Source: Altererythrobacter sp. ZODW24
GTDB lineage: Bacteria > Pseudomonadota > Alphaproteobacteria > Sphingomonadales > Sphingomonadaceae
Assembly (NCBI RefSeq): GCF_003344885.1
Contig: NZ_CP031155.1
Location: 2,621,327 to 2,685,326 of the forward strand
DNA length: 64,000 nt
Direction of reading: 5' to 3'
Each line of letters begins with the position of its first letter. Position 1 is the first letter of the stretch. Both the position numbers and the translations under genes were made by a program. The notes under the pieces were generated by a model. That model was not told the DNA's origin and did not search any database. It saw nothing but the letters and a program-made list of their open reading frames with translations. Below, in pieces: positions 17,923-26,004 of the stretch.

Positions 17923-20589
17923 ATGATTGGACGGGGAATGCTCCGCAATTCCGGGAACGGAACTAATTCACGCATGGCTGCGGCCTTGCTCTGCGGCACT
18001 GTGCTCGCAGGACTGCCCCAGGCGGGTATGGCGCAGGATGCGCCGGTTGCCCCTGCGCCATCGGTATTGCAGCAAGAAACCATTGAGACGATTTCGGTGG
18101 CCGGTGCGCAGCGCCTCGAGCCCAACACGATCGTCAGCTATATGCGGCTTCGCGCCGGCCAGCCTTATACGCAGGCCGCAGCCGACGAAGCGCTTAAAGA
18201 ACTTTACGCGACCGAGCTGTTCTCTGACGTCACAATCGGCTTCGCGAACGGCAACGTGCTGGTCACTGTGCAGGAAAATCCGGTCATCAACCGCATTGTG
18301 CTCGAGGGCAACAAGCGGCTGAAGGAAGACAAGATCCGGCCCGAGATCAAGCTCGCACCGCGTCAGATTTTTACTCGCTCGAAAGTTCGCGCCGATGTGG
18401 CCCGCATCCTTGAACTGTATAAGCGTCAAGGCCGGTTCGCTGCGTCGATCGAGCCCCAAATGGTTCGCCTCGACCAGAACCGTGTCGATATCGTCTTCGA
18501 AATCAACGAAGGCCCGAAGTCTAAAGTTCGCCAGATCAATATCATCGGCAACGAAGAGTTTTCGGATGGGAAGCTTCGCGGTGAGATGATTACCAAGCAG
18601 GCACGTCTGACCTCGTTCCTCAGCTCCAACACGACCTATGACCCCGACCGTCTGGCATTCGACCAACAAAAACTGCGCCAGTTCTATCTGACCGAAGGCT
18701 ATGCCGACTTCCGCGTTGTGTCTGCGGTGGCTGAGCTGACGCCTGACAAGCGCGACTTCATCATCACCTATGTGGTGGAAGAAGGTGAACGCTATTCGTT
18801 CGGCGAAGTGGATGTCGACAGCCAGCTGCGCGATTTCGACAGCGAACGGATGTCCGGGAATTTGCCGATGAAAACGGGCGAATTCTACAACGCTAAAATC
18901 GTCGAGGACACTGTAGAGCAGCTGACCGAGACCGCTGGCGCATTTGGCTATGCCTTTGCCGATGTGAGGCCGCAGTTCCGCCGCAACCCAGAAGACCTCA
19001 CGATGGACGTGACGTTCTTGTTGGCAGAGGCGCCGCGCGTCTATGTTGAGCGGATCGATGTTAATGGTAACACGCTGACGCAGGACAAGGTTATCCGCCG
19101 CGAGTTCCGTATTGCGGAAGGCGACGCCTTCAACTCCTTCCAGGTTAAGCGTTCGACCAATCGCATCAATGGTCTGGGTTATTTCCAAGAAGGTTTCGAA
19201 GTCGAACAGCAGCCGGGTAGCGAGCCCGATCGCATTGTTCTGGCAGCCAACGTTGAAGAGAAGCCTACCGGGCAACTGCAGCTCTCAGCTGGTTTCTCAA
19301 GTCTCGAAAGCTTCATTCTTGCCGGCTCGATCCAGCAGCGAAACTTCCGCGGGCGCGGCCAGACGGTTGGCGCTAGCGTGAACTATTCGCGGAACTCCAG
19401 ATCGGCGCAGCTCAGCTTCACCGAGCCGTACCTGTTCGACAAGAATATCTCGGCAGGCATCGACGTCTATCGCCGCGATTTCAACAATAACTACTTCAAC
19501 CGCGACAATGGCGCGACCTATGAACAGTCGACCACGGGTTTTCAGGCTCGTGTCGGTGTTCCGCTTAGCGAATACACCTCGCTGGTTGGCAGTTACACGC
19601 TGAACTTTGATGACGTGACGTTGGATGAAAACCAGTTCTTCCTGGACCTCGACGGTGATGGCGTACCAACCTGCGAACCATTGCTTGCAGGCCGTTATCT
19701 CTGCGAAGCAATTGGCAAGCGGACGAGCTCGATCCTTGGTTTGACGCTGGCAAACAGCACGCTGAACAGCCGGTTCCGTCCATCAAGCGGCCACAGCGCG
19801 TCCATCACCGCTGACTTTGCAGGCTTGGGCGGATCGGTGAAGTATCTCCGGCTGCGCAGTAAGGCTGCGAAATACTGGCCAGTGCTCAATGGCTTCATCT
19901 TCTCGCTACAGGCTGAAGGCGGCGCAATTCGCGGATTGGAAGATCGCGGCGACGCGGGCGTGGATAATGTCCGCCTGACCGACCGGTTCTTCCTTGGCGA
20001 ACCGCAGATGCGCGGTTTTGATGTTCGCGGTGTTGGCCCGCGCGTTCTGCGCCGCCGTCTGACCGGCGTCGATACGGATGGCAATCCGATCTACGCGCAA
20101 ACCCGTTCGGAAGGCCTGACCGACGATTCGCTCGGCGGCAATGCCTATTATCTTGGTCGCGCAGAGCTAGAAATTCCTTTGGGAGCTGGCGCCCGTGAAC
20201 TCGGCCTTCGCCCCTCGATCTTCCTGGATGTCGGCTCGCTATTCAGCATCAACGATCCAGTCCTGCAGCAAAGCCCGTTCCCGGACGGTATTAGCTATCA
20301 GGTTACCAACAGTGACGGTGAGCCGCTATTTATTGGCACTGACAATCTCGCCACGACAGACGCCTTCGCGGCCGACGGCGTAACGCCTCTCGATCCGCTG
20401 GAGCAAAATATTGCTCCGTTCACGGAAGAGTTTGTTGGCGATTCTATAAAGCCAAGAATCGCTATTGGCATCGGGGTAAACTGGAATTCGCCCTTCGGTC
20501 CGCTGCGGATCGACTTTGCCAAAATCCTCGCGAAGCAGGATGGCGACGACACCAAAGAATTCTCATTCAACGTAGGAACGCAATTCTAA
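17923..20589 (+). CDS. bamA: Outer membrane assembly factor BamA
   Basis: Central barrel of the BAM complex, which folds beta-barrel proteins into the outer membrane. Of 888 residues, about 1-37 are a signal peptide ending AGMA before QDAPV. Five POTRA repeats follow to about residue 450, then a 16-strand Omp85 barrel with the conserved RGF-type loop segment (QMRGFDVRGVGP) and C-terminal Phe (FNVGTQF). Starts at GTG 17878, ATG 17923 and ATG 17938 are possible; I prefer 17923 because GGGAA lies ten bases upstream. Its stop overlaps the skp start by one base. Confidence 0.95.
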   Translation: MIGRGMLRNSGNGTNSRMAAALLCGTVLAGLPQAGMAQDAPVAPAPSVLQQETIETISVAGAQRLEPNTIVSYMRLRAGQPYTQAAADEALKELYATELFSDVTIGFANGNVLVTVQENPVINRIVLEGNKRLKEDKIRPEIKLAPRQIFTRSKVRADVARILELYKRQGRFAASIEPQMVRLDQNRVDIVFEINEGPKSKVRQINIIGNEEFSDGKLRGEMITKQARLTSFLSSNTTYDPDRLAFDQQKLRQFYLTEGYADFRVVSAVAELTPDKRDFIITYVVEEGERYSFGEVDVDSQLRDFDSERMSGNLPMKTGEFYNAKIVEDTVEQLTETAGAFGYAFADVRPQFRRNPEDLTMDVTFLLAEAPRVYVERIDVNGNTLTQDKVIRREFRIAEGDAFNSFQVKRSTNRINGLGYFQEGFEVEQQPGSEPDRIVLAANVEEKPTGQLQLSAGFSSLESFILAGSIQQRNFRGRGQTVGASVNYSRNSRSAQLSFTEPYLFDKNISAGIDVYRRDFNNNYFNRDNGATYEQSTTGFQARVGVPLSEYTSLVGSYTLNFDDVTLDENQFFLDLDGDGVPTCEPLLAGRYLCEAIGKRTSSILGLTLANSTLNSRFRPSSGHSASITADFAGLGGSVKYLRLRSKAAKYWPVLNGFIFSLQAEGGAIRGLEDRGDAGVDNVRLTDRFFLGEPQMRGFDVRGVGPRVLRRRLTGVDTDGNPIYAQTRSEGLTDDSLGGNAYYLGRAELEIPLGAGARELGLRPSIFLDVGSLFSINDPVLQQSPFPDGISYQVTNSDGEPLFIGTDNLATTDAFAADGVTPLDPLEQNIAPFTEEFVGDSIKPRIAIGIGVNWNSPFGPLRIDFAKILAKQDGDDTKEFSFNVGTQF

Positions 20590-21254
20590 TGAAACATCTT
20601 ATCAAGCCAGTGCTTGCCGCTGGTCTCATGCTTACCGCCGCGCCGGCAATGTTCGCCGCGCCCGCCGCCGCACAGTCAGCGCAGGGCGTTGCCGTGGTCA
20701 ATCTGCCCGCAGTGATCGCGAACTCCAACGCATTCCGCGTTGCAGAAACGCAGCGCGAAACGACGTATAAGCCCCAGCTTGATCAGGCGAAGGCCCGTCA
20801 GGCGCAGCTTCAGGCACAGATCAATCCTATGGTCACTAAGCTGCGTGCCGATAGTCAGGTTGCGGGTGCAGATCGCAACGCACTGCAGACACAGGCCGCA
20901 ACGATCCAAGGTCTTGAACAGTCTGGTCAGCGCGAGTTGCAGACCATCCTGCAGCCAGTCGCCCTCAGCCAAGCTTATGTTGAAGAACAGATTCGCGGCC
21001 AGTTGAATGCAGCGCTTGAAAACGCTGCCAAATCGCGGAACGTCACGCTGGTTCTTAGCCCGGATACGGTGCTTTATGCCGCAGATACGCTCAATCTCAA
21101 TCAGGCTGTGCTTGATGAGCTGAACCGTCTGCTGCCAAGTGCGCAGATCGTGCCGCCCGCTGGTTGGGAGCCTGAGTCGGTTCGCCAGCAACGCGCTCAG
21201 GCCGCTGCTCAACAAGCCGCACAGCCTGCCGCGCCGGCCACATCGGGCCGTTAA
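20589..21254 (+). CDS. Skp/OmpH-like periplasmic chaperone
   Basis: A 221-residue exported protein. Signal peptide residues 1-28 end APAAAQ. The middle (about 55-140) is a long Gln/Ala-rich coiled region, the tentacle helix of Skp-type chaperones that hold unfolded outer-membrane proteins for BamA. The C-terminal tail is Ala/Gln/Pro-rich. It starts within the bamA stop (TAATG), which ties its synthesis to that of its partner. Length and tail differ from E. coli Skp (about 160), but position and architecture support the call. Confidence 0.85.
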   Translation: MKHLIKPVLAAGLMLTAAPAMFAAPAAAQSAQGVAVVNLPAVIANSNAFRVAETQRETTYKPQLDQAKARQAQLQAQINPMVTKLRADSQVAGADRNALQTQAATIQGLEQSGQRELQTILQPVALSQAYVEEQIRGQLNAALENAAKSRNVTLVLSPDTVLYAADTLNLNQAVLDELNRLLPSAQIVPPAGWEPESVRQQRAQAAAQQAAQPAAPATSGR

Positions 21255-21275
21255 GCGTACACAAGGGGCAGGGCT

Positions 21276-21746
21276 ATGAGTGAAGAAAAGGCGGTAACCG
21301 CCTACGACATCAAGAAGATCCTCAAGGCCCTGCCGCACCGCTATCCGCTGCTATTGGTGGATCGCGTCGCTTCACTGGAGATCGGTGAAGAAATTCACGC
21401 GATCAAAGCTGTCAGCATGAATGAAGAGTTCTTCCAGGGCCATTTCCCTGGCGCTCCGATCATGCCGGGCGTGCTCCAGATCGAAGCGATGGCGCAAGCT
21501 GCTGCGATCCTCGCCATCGAAACGCTCGAACTCGCTGGAAGCGGTAAGCTCGTTTATTTCATGGCAATTGAAGAAGCCAAGTTCCGCGCACCGGTAGAGC
21601 CGGGCTGCCTGCTCAATTTGCATGTCGGCTTCGTCCAGAAGCGCAGCCGCGTTTGCAAATTTTGGGGCCGCGCCGAAGTGGACGGCAAAGTGACCTGCGA
21701 CGTGAAGTTCACCGCCATGGTTGCCGATCCGCCTGCAGAAGACTGA
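21276..21746 (+). CDS. fabZ: 3-hydroxyacyl-ACP dehydratase FabZ
   Basis: Dehydrates 3-hydroxyacyl-ACP in fatty acid elongation. This 156-residue hotdog-fold protein has catalytic His56 ([12 protein letters not shown]) and Glu70 (QIEAMAQ). AAGGGGCAGGG lies before ATG 21276. In LPS-making proteobacteria lpxD lies between skp and fabZ and lpxA follows fabZ; neither is present here, and rpmE follows instead. Confidence 0.96.
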   Translation: MSEEKAVTAYDIKKILKALPHRYPLLLVDRVASLEIGEEIHAIKAVSMNEEFFQGHFPGAPIMPGVLQIEAMAQAAAILAIETLELAGSGKLVYFMAIEEAKFRAPVEPGCLLNLHVGFVQKRSRVCKFWGRAEVDGKVTCDVKFTAMVADPPAED

Positions 21747-21860
21747 TCGCAGCGACTAGAGCTTGCCAACAGGCGCTGCTGCGGTTAGTGGCGCGCCTTT
21801 GAAATTGCATCCGCACGGGAGCCGGTCGGTACCGGACCCTCATATACGGAAAGAGAGACC

Positions 21861-22088
21861 ATGAAAGCCGATACGCATCCCGAATATCACATGATTAACG
21901 TCAAAATGACTGACGGAACCGAATTCCAGACCCGTTCGACATGGGGCAAGGAAGGCGACACAATGACGCTCGACATCGACCCGACCAGCCACCCGGCTTG
22001 GACCGGCGGTCAGCGCCAGCTCGATCAGGGCGGCCGTGTTGCCCAGTTCAACAAGCGTTTCGGCGGACTGTCGCTCAAGAAGAAATAA
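21861..22088 (+). CDS. rpmE: 50S ribosomal protein L31
   Basis: A 75-residue L31 that bridges the 50S and 30S subunits. It starts [19 protein letters not shown] and ends in a basic tail (SLKKK). It lacks the CxxC zinc cysteines, so it is the cysteine-free (C-) form, which does not depend on zinc. GGAAAGAGAG precedes ATG 21861. It ends at a strong terminator shared with the convergent Gfa-like gene. Confidence 0.95.
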   Translation: MKADTHPEYHMINVKMTDGTEFQTRSTWGKEGDTMTLDIDPTSHPAWTGGQRQLDQGGRVAQFNKRFGGLSLKKK

Positions 22089-22113
22089 GCGACGTCACAT
22101 TGCAGAAATCAAG

Positions 22114-22143
22114 AAGGGCGGTCCTGCGGGGCCGCCCTTTTTT
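22114..22143. terminator. rpmE terminator
   Basis: GGGCGG (22116-22121) pairs with CCGCCC (22132-22137), extended inward by T-G and two C-G pairs to a TGCG tetraloop. Six T follow on the plus strand. It lies between convergent rpmE and the Gfa-like gene. Confidence 0.92.
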
Positions 22144-22160
22144 CATCTGCATCAGCCGCA

Positions 22161-22589
22161 CTATTCGCGAACCAGCTTTTGAACGCCGATATATTTCCTG
22201 CCCGGCGTTCCGGTATCTTTGGGGTGGCGATAGCGGCCATCGACAACAGGAATTTCCTCGAAATCCCAGATATCGAGTCCTTCAATGCAGGCCGCATTTA
22301 CCGACACCAGATGCGGGTCGGAACGCAGGTTTTGATAGACTTGGATCCCGCAATTCGAACAAAACCAATGCTTTGCCACGCCCGTGCCAAAGGAATAGGC
22401 TGACAGCGTGTCTTCGCCGGAGGTCACGGTCAGATCACCTTTCGGAAGATCGATCACGACAGTCGATTTCTTCTCGCACATGGAGCAATTGCAGCGATGC
22501 GGCGCTAGGTCGTCGGGAAGTTTCGCAGCAAATTTAACCGAGCCGCAATGGCAACTGCCTGTATGCTCCTGTCCGGTGTCGGCCATCAT
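22161..22589 (-). CDS. GFA/CENP-V zinc-binding family protein
   Basis: A 142-residue protein of the Gfa-like (glutathione-dependent formaldehyde-activating) fold. Seven cysteines match the two zinc sites: C13 and C15 (GSCHCGS), C33, C35 and C38 (HRCNCSMC), and C77 and C80 (FCSNCG). Family members bind zinc and a few act on S-hydroxymethylglutathione, but most are uncharacterised. AAGGAG lies five bases before ATG 22589, which overlaps the stop of the upstream oxygenase gene, so I reject the longer frame from 22613. It is translationally coupled to that oxygenase. Confidence 0.85.
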   Translation of the reverse strand: MMADTGQEHTGSCHCGSVKFAAKLPDDLAPHRCNCSMCEKKSTVVIDLPKGDLTVTSGEDTLSAYSFGTGVAKHWFCSNCGIQVYQNLRSDPHLVSVNAACIEGLDIWDFEEIPVVDGRYRHPKDTGTPGRKYIGVQKLVRE

Positions 22590-23212
22590 CCCCACTCCTT
22601 CTCGCGGTACCACTTTGTAATCACATACTTCACGCCTCTACGCACCTTCATTCCGTGATGGAGCGTCGCAGCACGGCCATCAGCGCGGTGGTTGTTCCAG
22701 CCTAGCAGTTTGCCGGTCTCAGGCTGGAAAGTCTTTCCGATCACTTTGAAGCGCGTGCCGCCGCCTGCCTCCACCGCATTCAAATAGATCATGAAGGTCC
22801 AGGTCCGCTGTCCTGCGACCGAGCAGAATTTTGCGAAGTCCTCGCCGTTTGGCTCGAAATAGTCCGTGTGCTGCTTGAACTCCTGCCCCACATCGTAGCG
22901 TTGGCCCTGAACCGGTTCGCCATATTTTGGATCGATGCCGGTGAAGGGCTCCAGCAGCTTTTCCAGTTCCAGCACCGCGCTCGCATCAGGCGGCAAGTCG
23001 CAAGTCTCGCTCGTGCGGAAATAATCATCACCGTTGGGATCGGCGATTTCCGACGGTCGGCGGCCTGCATCGATTAGTTCAATCAACTGGCGGCAGTGAT
23101 CTGCAGTGAGAAAGCCGCGCCGCTGGAACAGTTGCAGCTTGGGTGATGGAACCCGCTGAACGCCTTGTTGGGCAGTCAAATGCTCGGCTGAGGATTCGCC
23201 CGGATTGGCCAT
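22586..23212 (-). CDS. 2-oxoglutarate/Fe(II) oxygenase, prolyl-4-hydroxylase type
   Basis: A 208-residue dioxygenase with the double-stranded beta-helix metal site H115-x-D117 (QHTDYF) and H186 (LHHG), and Lys195 (RRGVKYVITKW) for 2-oxoglutarate. This order matches the prolyl 4-hydroxylase alpha-subunit family. It has no signal peptide, so it acts in the cytoplasm. The substrate is unknown; bacterial homologues hydroxylate proteins such as elongation factors or small peptides. It forms a two-gene unit with the Gfa-like gene through a four-base overlap. Confidence 0.87.
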   Translation of the reverse strand: MANPGESSAEHLTAQQGVQRVPSPKLQLFQRRGFLTADHCRQLIELIDAGRRPSEIADPNGDDYFRTSETCDLPPDASAVLELEKLLEPFTGIDPKYGEPVQGQRYDVGQEFKQHTDYFEPNGEDFAKFCSVAGQRTWTFMIYLNAVEAGGGTRFKVIGKTFQPETGKLLGWNNHRADGRAATLHHGMKVRRGVKYVITKWYREKEWG

Positions 23213-23344
23213 GGACGCAACGATAGCCCGCGCGCCCTATTTCTCAAGCACGAAATAATCTTGCGTATGCGCCTGCCCAAAGCAGTTTTCGCTTCCAAAT
23301 CTTCCGCAGCTATGTAACAGGCTCGCCGCCTCACCGATCACTGC

Positions 23345-23372
23345 TTGACCCTGCCAATAGGAGGGGTATCAG
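23345..23372 (+). promoter_or_regulatory. Possible tRNA-His promoter
   Basis: TTGACC (23345-23350), a 16-base spacer and TATCAG (23367-23372) lie about 30 bases before the mature tRNA-His end. This is a reasonable sigma-70 promoter. Confidence 0.55.
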
Positions 23373-23402
23373 CCCGCATCGCGGTAAGGCGCATATGGAT
23401 AT

Positions 23403-23480
23403 GGCGATCGTAGCTCAGTTGGTTAGAGCGCCGGTTTGTGGTACCGGAGGTCGGGGGTTCGAGACCCCTCGGTCGCCCCA
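23403..23480 (+). tRNA. tRNA-His (anticodon GTG)
   Basis: The anticodon loop TTGTGGT (23436-23442) carries GTG at 23438-23440 between perfect CCGGT/ACCGG arms. The extra G-1 (23403) pairs with the discriminator C, the hallmark of tRNA-His. The acceptor stem is complete with one G-U pair, and CCA is encoded at the end. Confidence 0.97.
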
Positions 23481-23538
23481 TATCCTTCAGCACCTGCGCT
23501 GCAACAGTCTGGCTTAACGGCCATGAAAGCGGGCAATC

Positions 23539-24603
23539 ATGATGGCATTTTGGACCGAAGCTGATTTCGACGATCACGAGCATGTGCAACTTGTGCGTGA
23601 CCGGAAGTCTGGGCTGACCGCTATTATTGCGCTGCATTCCACACATCTCGGCCCCGGCGCCGGCGGCACGCGTTTCTGGCATTATGCCGAACCGAAGGAC
23701 GCGATGCGCGATGCGCTGCGCCTGTCGCGCGGCATGAGCTACAAGAATGCCATGGCCGGCCTGCCGATGGGCGGCGGCAAAGCCGTAATCCTCGCAGAGA
23801 AGAACGGAGCGAAGACGCCGGAGATGCTCGCCGCGTTCGGCAAGGCGGTCGACGCTTTGGGCGGGCGCTATGTCACCGCAGAAGACGTAGGCATCAGCGA
23901 GGCCGACATGGTCACAGTCGCCAAGGAAACACCCTACGTTTCGGGCTTGCCTGTGACGGATGGTGAAACCGCTGGCGGCGATCCCGGGCCATTCACCGCC
24001 ATGGGCATATATCACGGTATCAAAGCCGCTGTTCAGCACAAGCTGGGCAAGGACGACTTACGCGGCGTACATGTGGCCATTCAGGGTACGGGCAGTGTTG
24101 GCGGCGGCGTTGCTCGTTTGCTGGCACGTGATGGCGCCAAACTGACGCTAGCCGATGTGAATGAAGATCGCGCCGGGCAGCTTGCGCGCGAGCTTGGCGG
24201 CGATGCCGTCGCTGCTGACGCCATCATGAGCGTAGGCTGCGATGTATTCAGCCCTAATGCGCTGGGTGCGATTCTCGACGAAGAGGGCATCGCTCGGCTC
24301 GATGCACCAATCGTCGCTGGCGGCGCGAATAACCAGCTTGCGCGAGCGCAGCACGGCCAGTTGCTGGCTGAACGCGGCATTCTTTATGCGCCCGACTATG
24401 TGATCAATGCGGGCGGGATCATCAGCGTGACGCTGGAATATCTTTGCCGCCAGCATGGCGAGCCATGTGACATCAACGAAGTTCGCAAGCGGCTTGCGCA
24501 GATCCCCGGCCGGCTTATTGAGATATGGCAGGAAAGCGAGAAGACCGGCGTTTCGTCCGATGTCGTTTCCGACCGGATGGCTCAAAAGCTGATCGGGCGC
24601 TAA
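23539..24603 (+). CDS. Leucine/valine-type amino acid dehydrogenase
   Basis: An NAD-dependent Glu/Leu/Phe/Val dehydrogenase of 354 residues that converts branched-chain amino acids to 2-keto acids and ammonia, reversibly. Lys69 (SYKNAM) and Lys81 (PMGGGKAVI) match the catalytic lysines of leucine dehydrogenase, with Asp in YVTAEDVGI and the dinucleotide loop GTGSVGGG around 187-194. Size fits leucine dehydrogenase rather than hexameric glutamate dehydrogenase (about 420-450). Two ATG codons in tandem at 23539 and 23542 are both possible starts. It stands alone between tRNA-His and the ccm operon. Confidence 0.9.
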   Translation: MMAFWTEADFDDHEHVQLVRDRKSGLTAIIALHSTHLGPGAGGTRFWHYAEPKDAMRDALRLSRGMSYKNAMAGLPMGGGKAVILAEKNGAKTPEMLAAFGKAVDALGGRYVTAEDVGISEADMVTVAKETPYVSGLPVTDGETAGGDPGPFTAMGIYHGIKAAVQHKLGKDDLRGVHVAIQGTGSVGGGVARLLARDGAKLTLADVNEDRAGQLARELGGDAVAADAIMSVGCDVFSPNALGAILDEEGIARLDAPIVAGGANNQLARAQHGQLLAERGILYAPDYVINAGGIISVTLEYLCRQHGEPCDINEVRKRLAQIPGRLIEIWQESEKTGVSSDVVSDRMAQKLIGR

Positions 24604-24677
24604 TTCGCCCCTAAATACCCGCAGAATACCTTGCGGGCGCGGGCTGTGCCTGCCAAGAGAATGGCGACGATAGTCCC

Positions 24678-25409
24678 ATGCATGCATACGCAAATCCAAC
24701 CCGCTTTTTGAAGCTTGCGCGCCCGCTGACGCCGCTCCTTTTGGTGTCCGGTTTACTGATGGTCGGTGCGTCACTCGCTTGGGGGTATTTTGCAGCACCA
24801 CCTGATCGCCTGATGGGCGAAACCGTGCGGATTTTGTTCCTCCACGTGCCTGCCGCTTGGCTCGGCATGGGCGGCTGGACTGCGATTGCGATCGCGAGCC
24901 TTGTTGAACTGGTCTGGCGGCATCCACTTGCGGCGCTTGCAGCACGCGGGGCTGCACTGCCGGGCATGGTGTTCACCGCCATTTGTCTTGTTACTGGATC
25001 AATCTGGGGACGACCCACATGGGGCTCCTGGTGGGTGTGGGACGGGCGGCTAACCAGCATGCTCGTGCTGCTGTTCCTCTATTTCGCTTATATCGGTCTG
25101 ACACAGGCAATCGACCGGGAGGGTGCTGCGAGCCGCATCGCCGCGATCTTTGGCTTAGTCGGTGCAATCAACATTCCGATCATCAATCGCTCGGTTGTGT
25201 GGTGGAACAGTCTGCATCAACCGCCTAGCCTGACCATGGGCAAATCATCAATTGATCCCGAATTCCTATGGCCGCTGCTTGGCTCCACACTCGGCTTCTC
25301 GCTGCTGTTTGGCGGCATTGTGCTCGCGCGGATGCGGACATTGCTAGCAGAACGTCAGACCGAGGCTCGACTGCGCCGCAAGGCTGCTGCCGTCGAGGCA
25401 GGCGTCTGA
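24678..25409 (+). CDS. ccmC: Heme exporter/handler CcmC
   Basis: Inner-membrane protein of System I cytochrome c maturation that loads heme onto CcmE. The 243-residue protein has six membrane segments and the periplasmic tryptophan-rich heme motif WGSWWVWD, flanked by conserved histidines (LHVP and SLHQP). It is the first gene of a tightly packed run to ccmI. The transporter genes ccmA and ccmB are not in this window. Its TGA shares one base with the ccmD start. Confidence 0.95.
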   Translation: MHAYANPTRFLKLARPLTPLLLVSGLLMVGASLAWGYFAAPPDRLMGETVRILFLHVPAAWLGMGGWTAIAIASLVELVWRHPLAALAARGAALPGMVFTAICLVTGSIWGRPTWGSWWVWDGRLTSMLVLLFLYFAYIGLTQAIDREGAASRIAAIFGLVGAINIPIINRSVVWWNSLHQPPSLTMGKSSIDPEFLWPLLGSTLGFSLLFGGIVLARMRTLLAERQTEARLRRKAAAVEAGV

Positions 25410-25549
25410 TGCGCGAGGGGCTAGACCAGATGAGCTTCGTGGTTGCGGCCTATGCGGTGACGATCATCGCTACGCTCGCGCTAGTCGGCTGGAGCTGGCT
25501 CGCGATGCGCCGCGCAGAAGCGAAACGTGACGAGGCAAAACGCAAATGA
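25409..25549 (+). CDS. ccmD: CcmD small membrane protein
   Basis: A 46-residue protein with one membrane helix (about 9-32, FVVAAYAVTIIATLALVGW) and a highly charged basic tail (RRAEAKRDEAKRK). CcmD helps release holo-CcmE from the CcmABC complex. It starts in the ccmC stop (TGATG) and overlaps ccmE by four bases. Sequence conservation in this family is weak; the call rests on topology and position. Confidence 0.88.
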   Translation: MREGLDQMSFVVAAYAVTIIATLALVGWSWLAMRRAEAKRDEAKRK

Positions 25550-26004
25550 GCGCGCTTAAACCCAAACATCAGCGGTTGGTGCTGGTTGTCGTCGCGCTCA
25601 TCGCGCTAATCGCGGCGGGATTGCTGGCGGCCTATGCGCTGCGTAATCAAGCAAGCTATTTCTATGTTCCGACCCAGATGGCAGCTAATCCTCCGGATCC
25701 TACTCAAGCTGTGCGACTGGGCGGCATGGTGCAGGCAGGAACGCTGAAGACGATGTCCGATGGTATCACGGTTGCATTCATCGTCGGTGACGGCGAAGCG
25801 CAGGTACCTGTCCGCTTCGCGGGAATATTGCCCGATCTTTTCGTTGAGGGTTCCGGCGTAGTGGCCGAGGGCAAGCTTGGCGCGGATGGCACATTTGTGG
25901 CCGACAACCTCCTCGCCAAGCATGACGAGAATTATGTTCCGCGCGAGCTTGAGGAAATGACCGCTGCGCAGGCCAAACGGACCGTTTCGGAAACGGCACA
26001 ATGA
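25546..26004 (+). CDS. ccmE: Periplasmic heme chaperone CcmE
   Basis: Covalently binds heme and passes it to CcmF/CcmH. The 152-residue protein has an N-terminal membrane anchor (about 10-33), then an OB-fold domain. The heme-binding His126 and Tyr130 lie in LLAKHDENYVPRE, the invariant family motif. Four-base overlaps with both neighbours show co-translation. Confidence 0.95.
   Translation: MSALKPKHQRLVLVVVALIALIAAGLLAAYALRNQASYFYVPTQMAANPPDPTQAVRLGGMVQAGTLKTMSDGITVAFIVGDGEAQVPVRFAGILPDLFVEGSGVVAEGKLGADGTFVADNLLAKHDENYVPRELEEMTAAQAKRTVSETAQ

Noticed and set aside
17968-19275. 435-codon open frame on the minus strand across bamA
   Set aside because: It is antisense to a well-supported conserved gene, has low-complexity Arg/His/Leu-rich composition and no family resemblance. 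Long antisense frames are common in this base composition.
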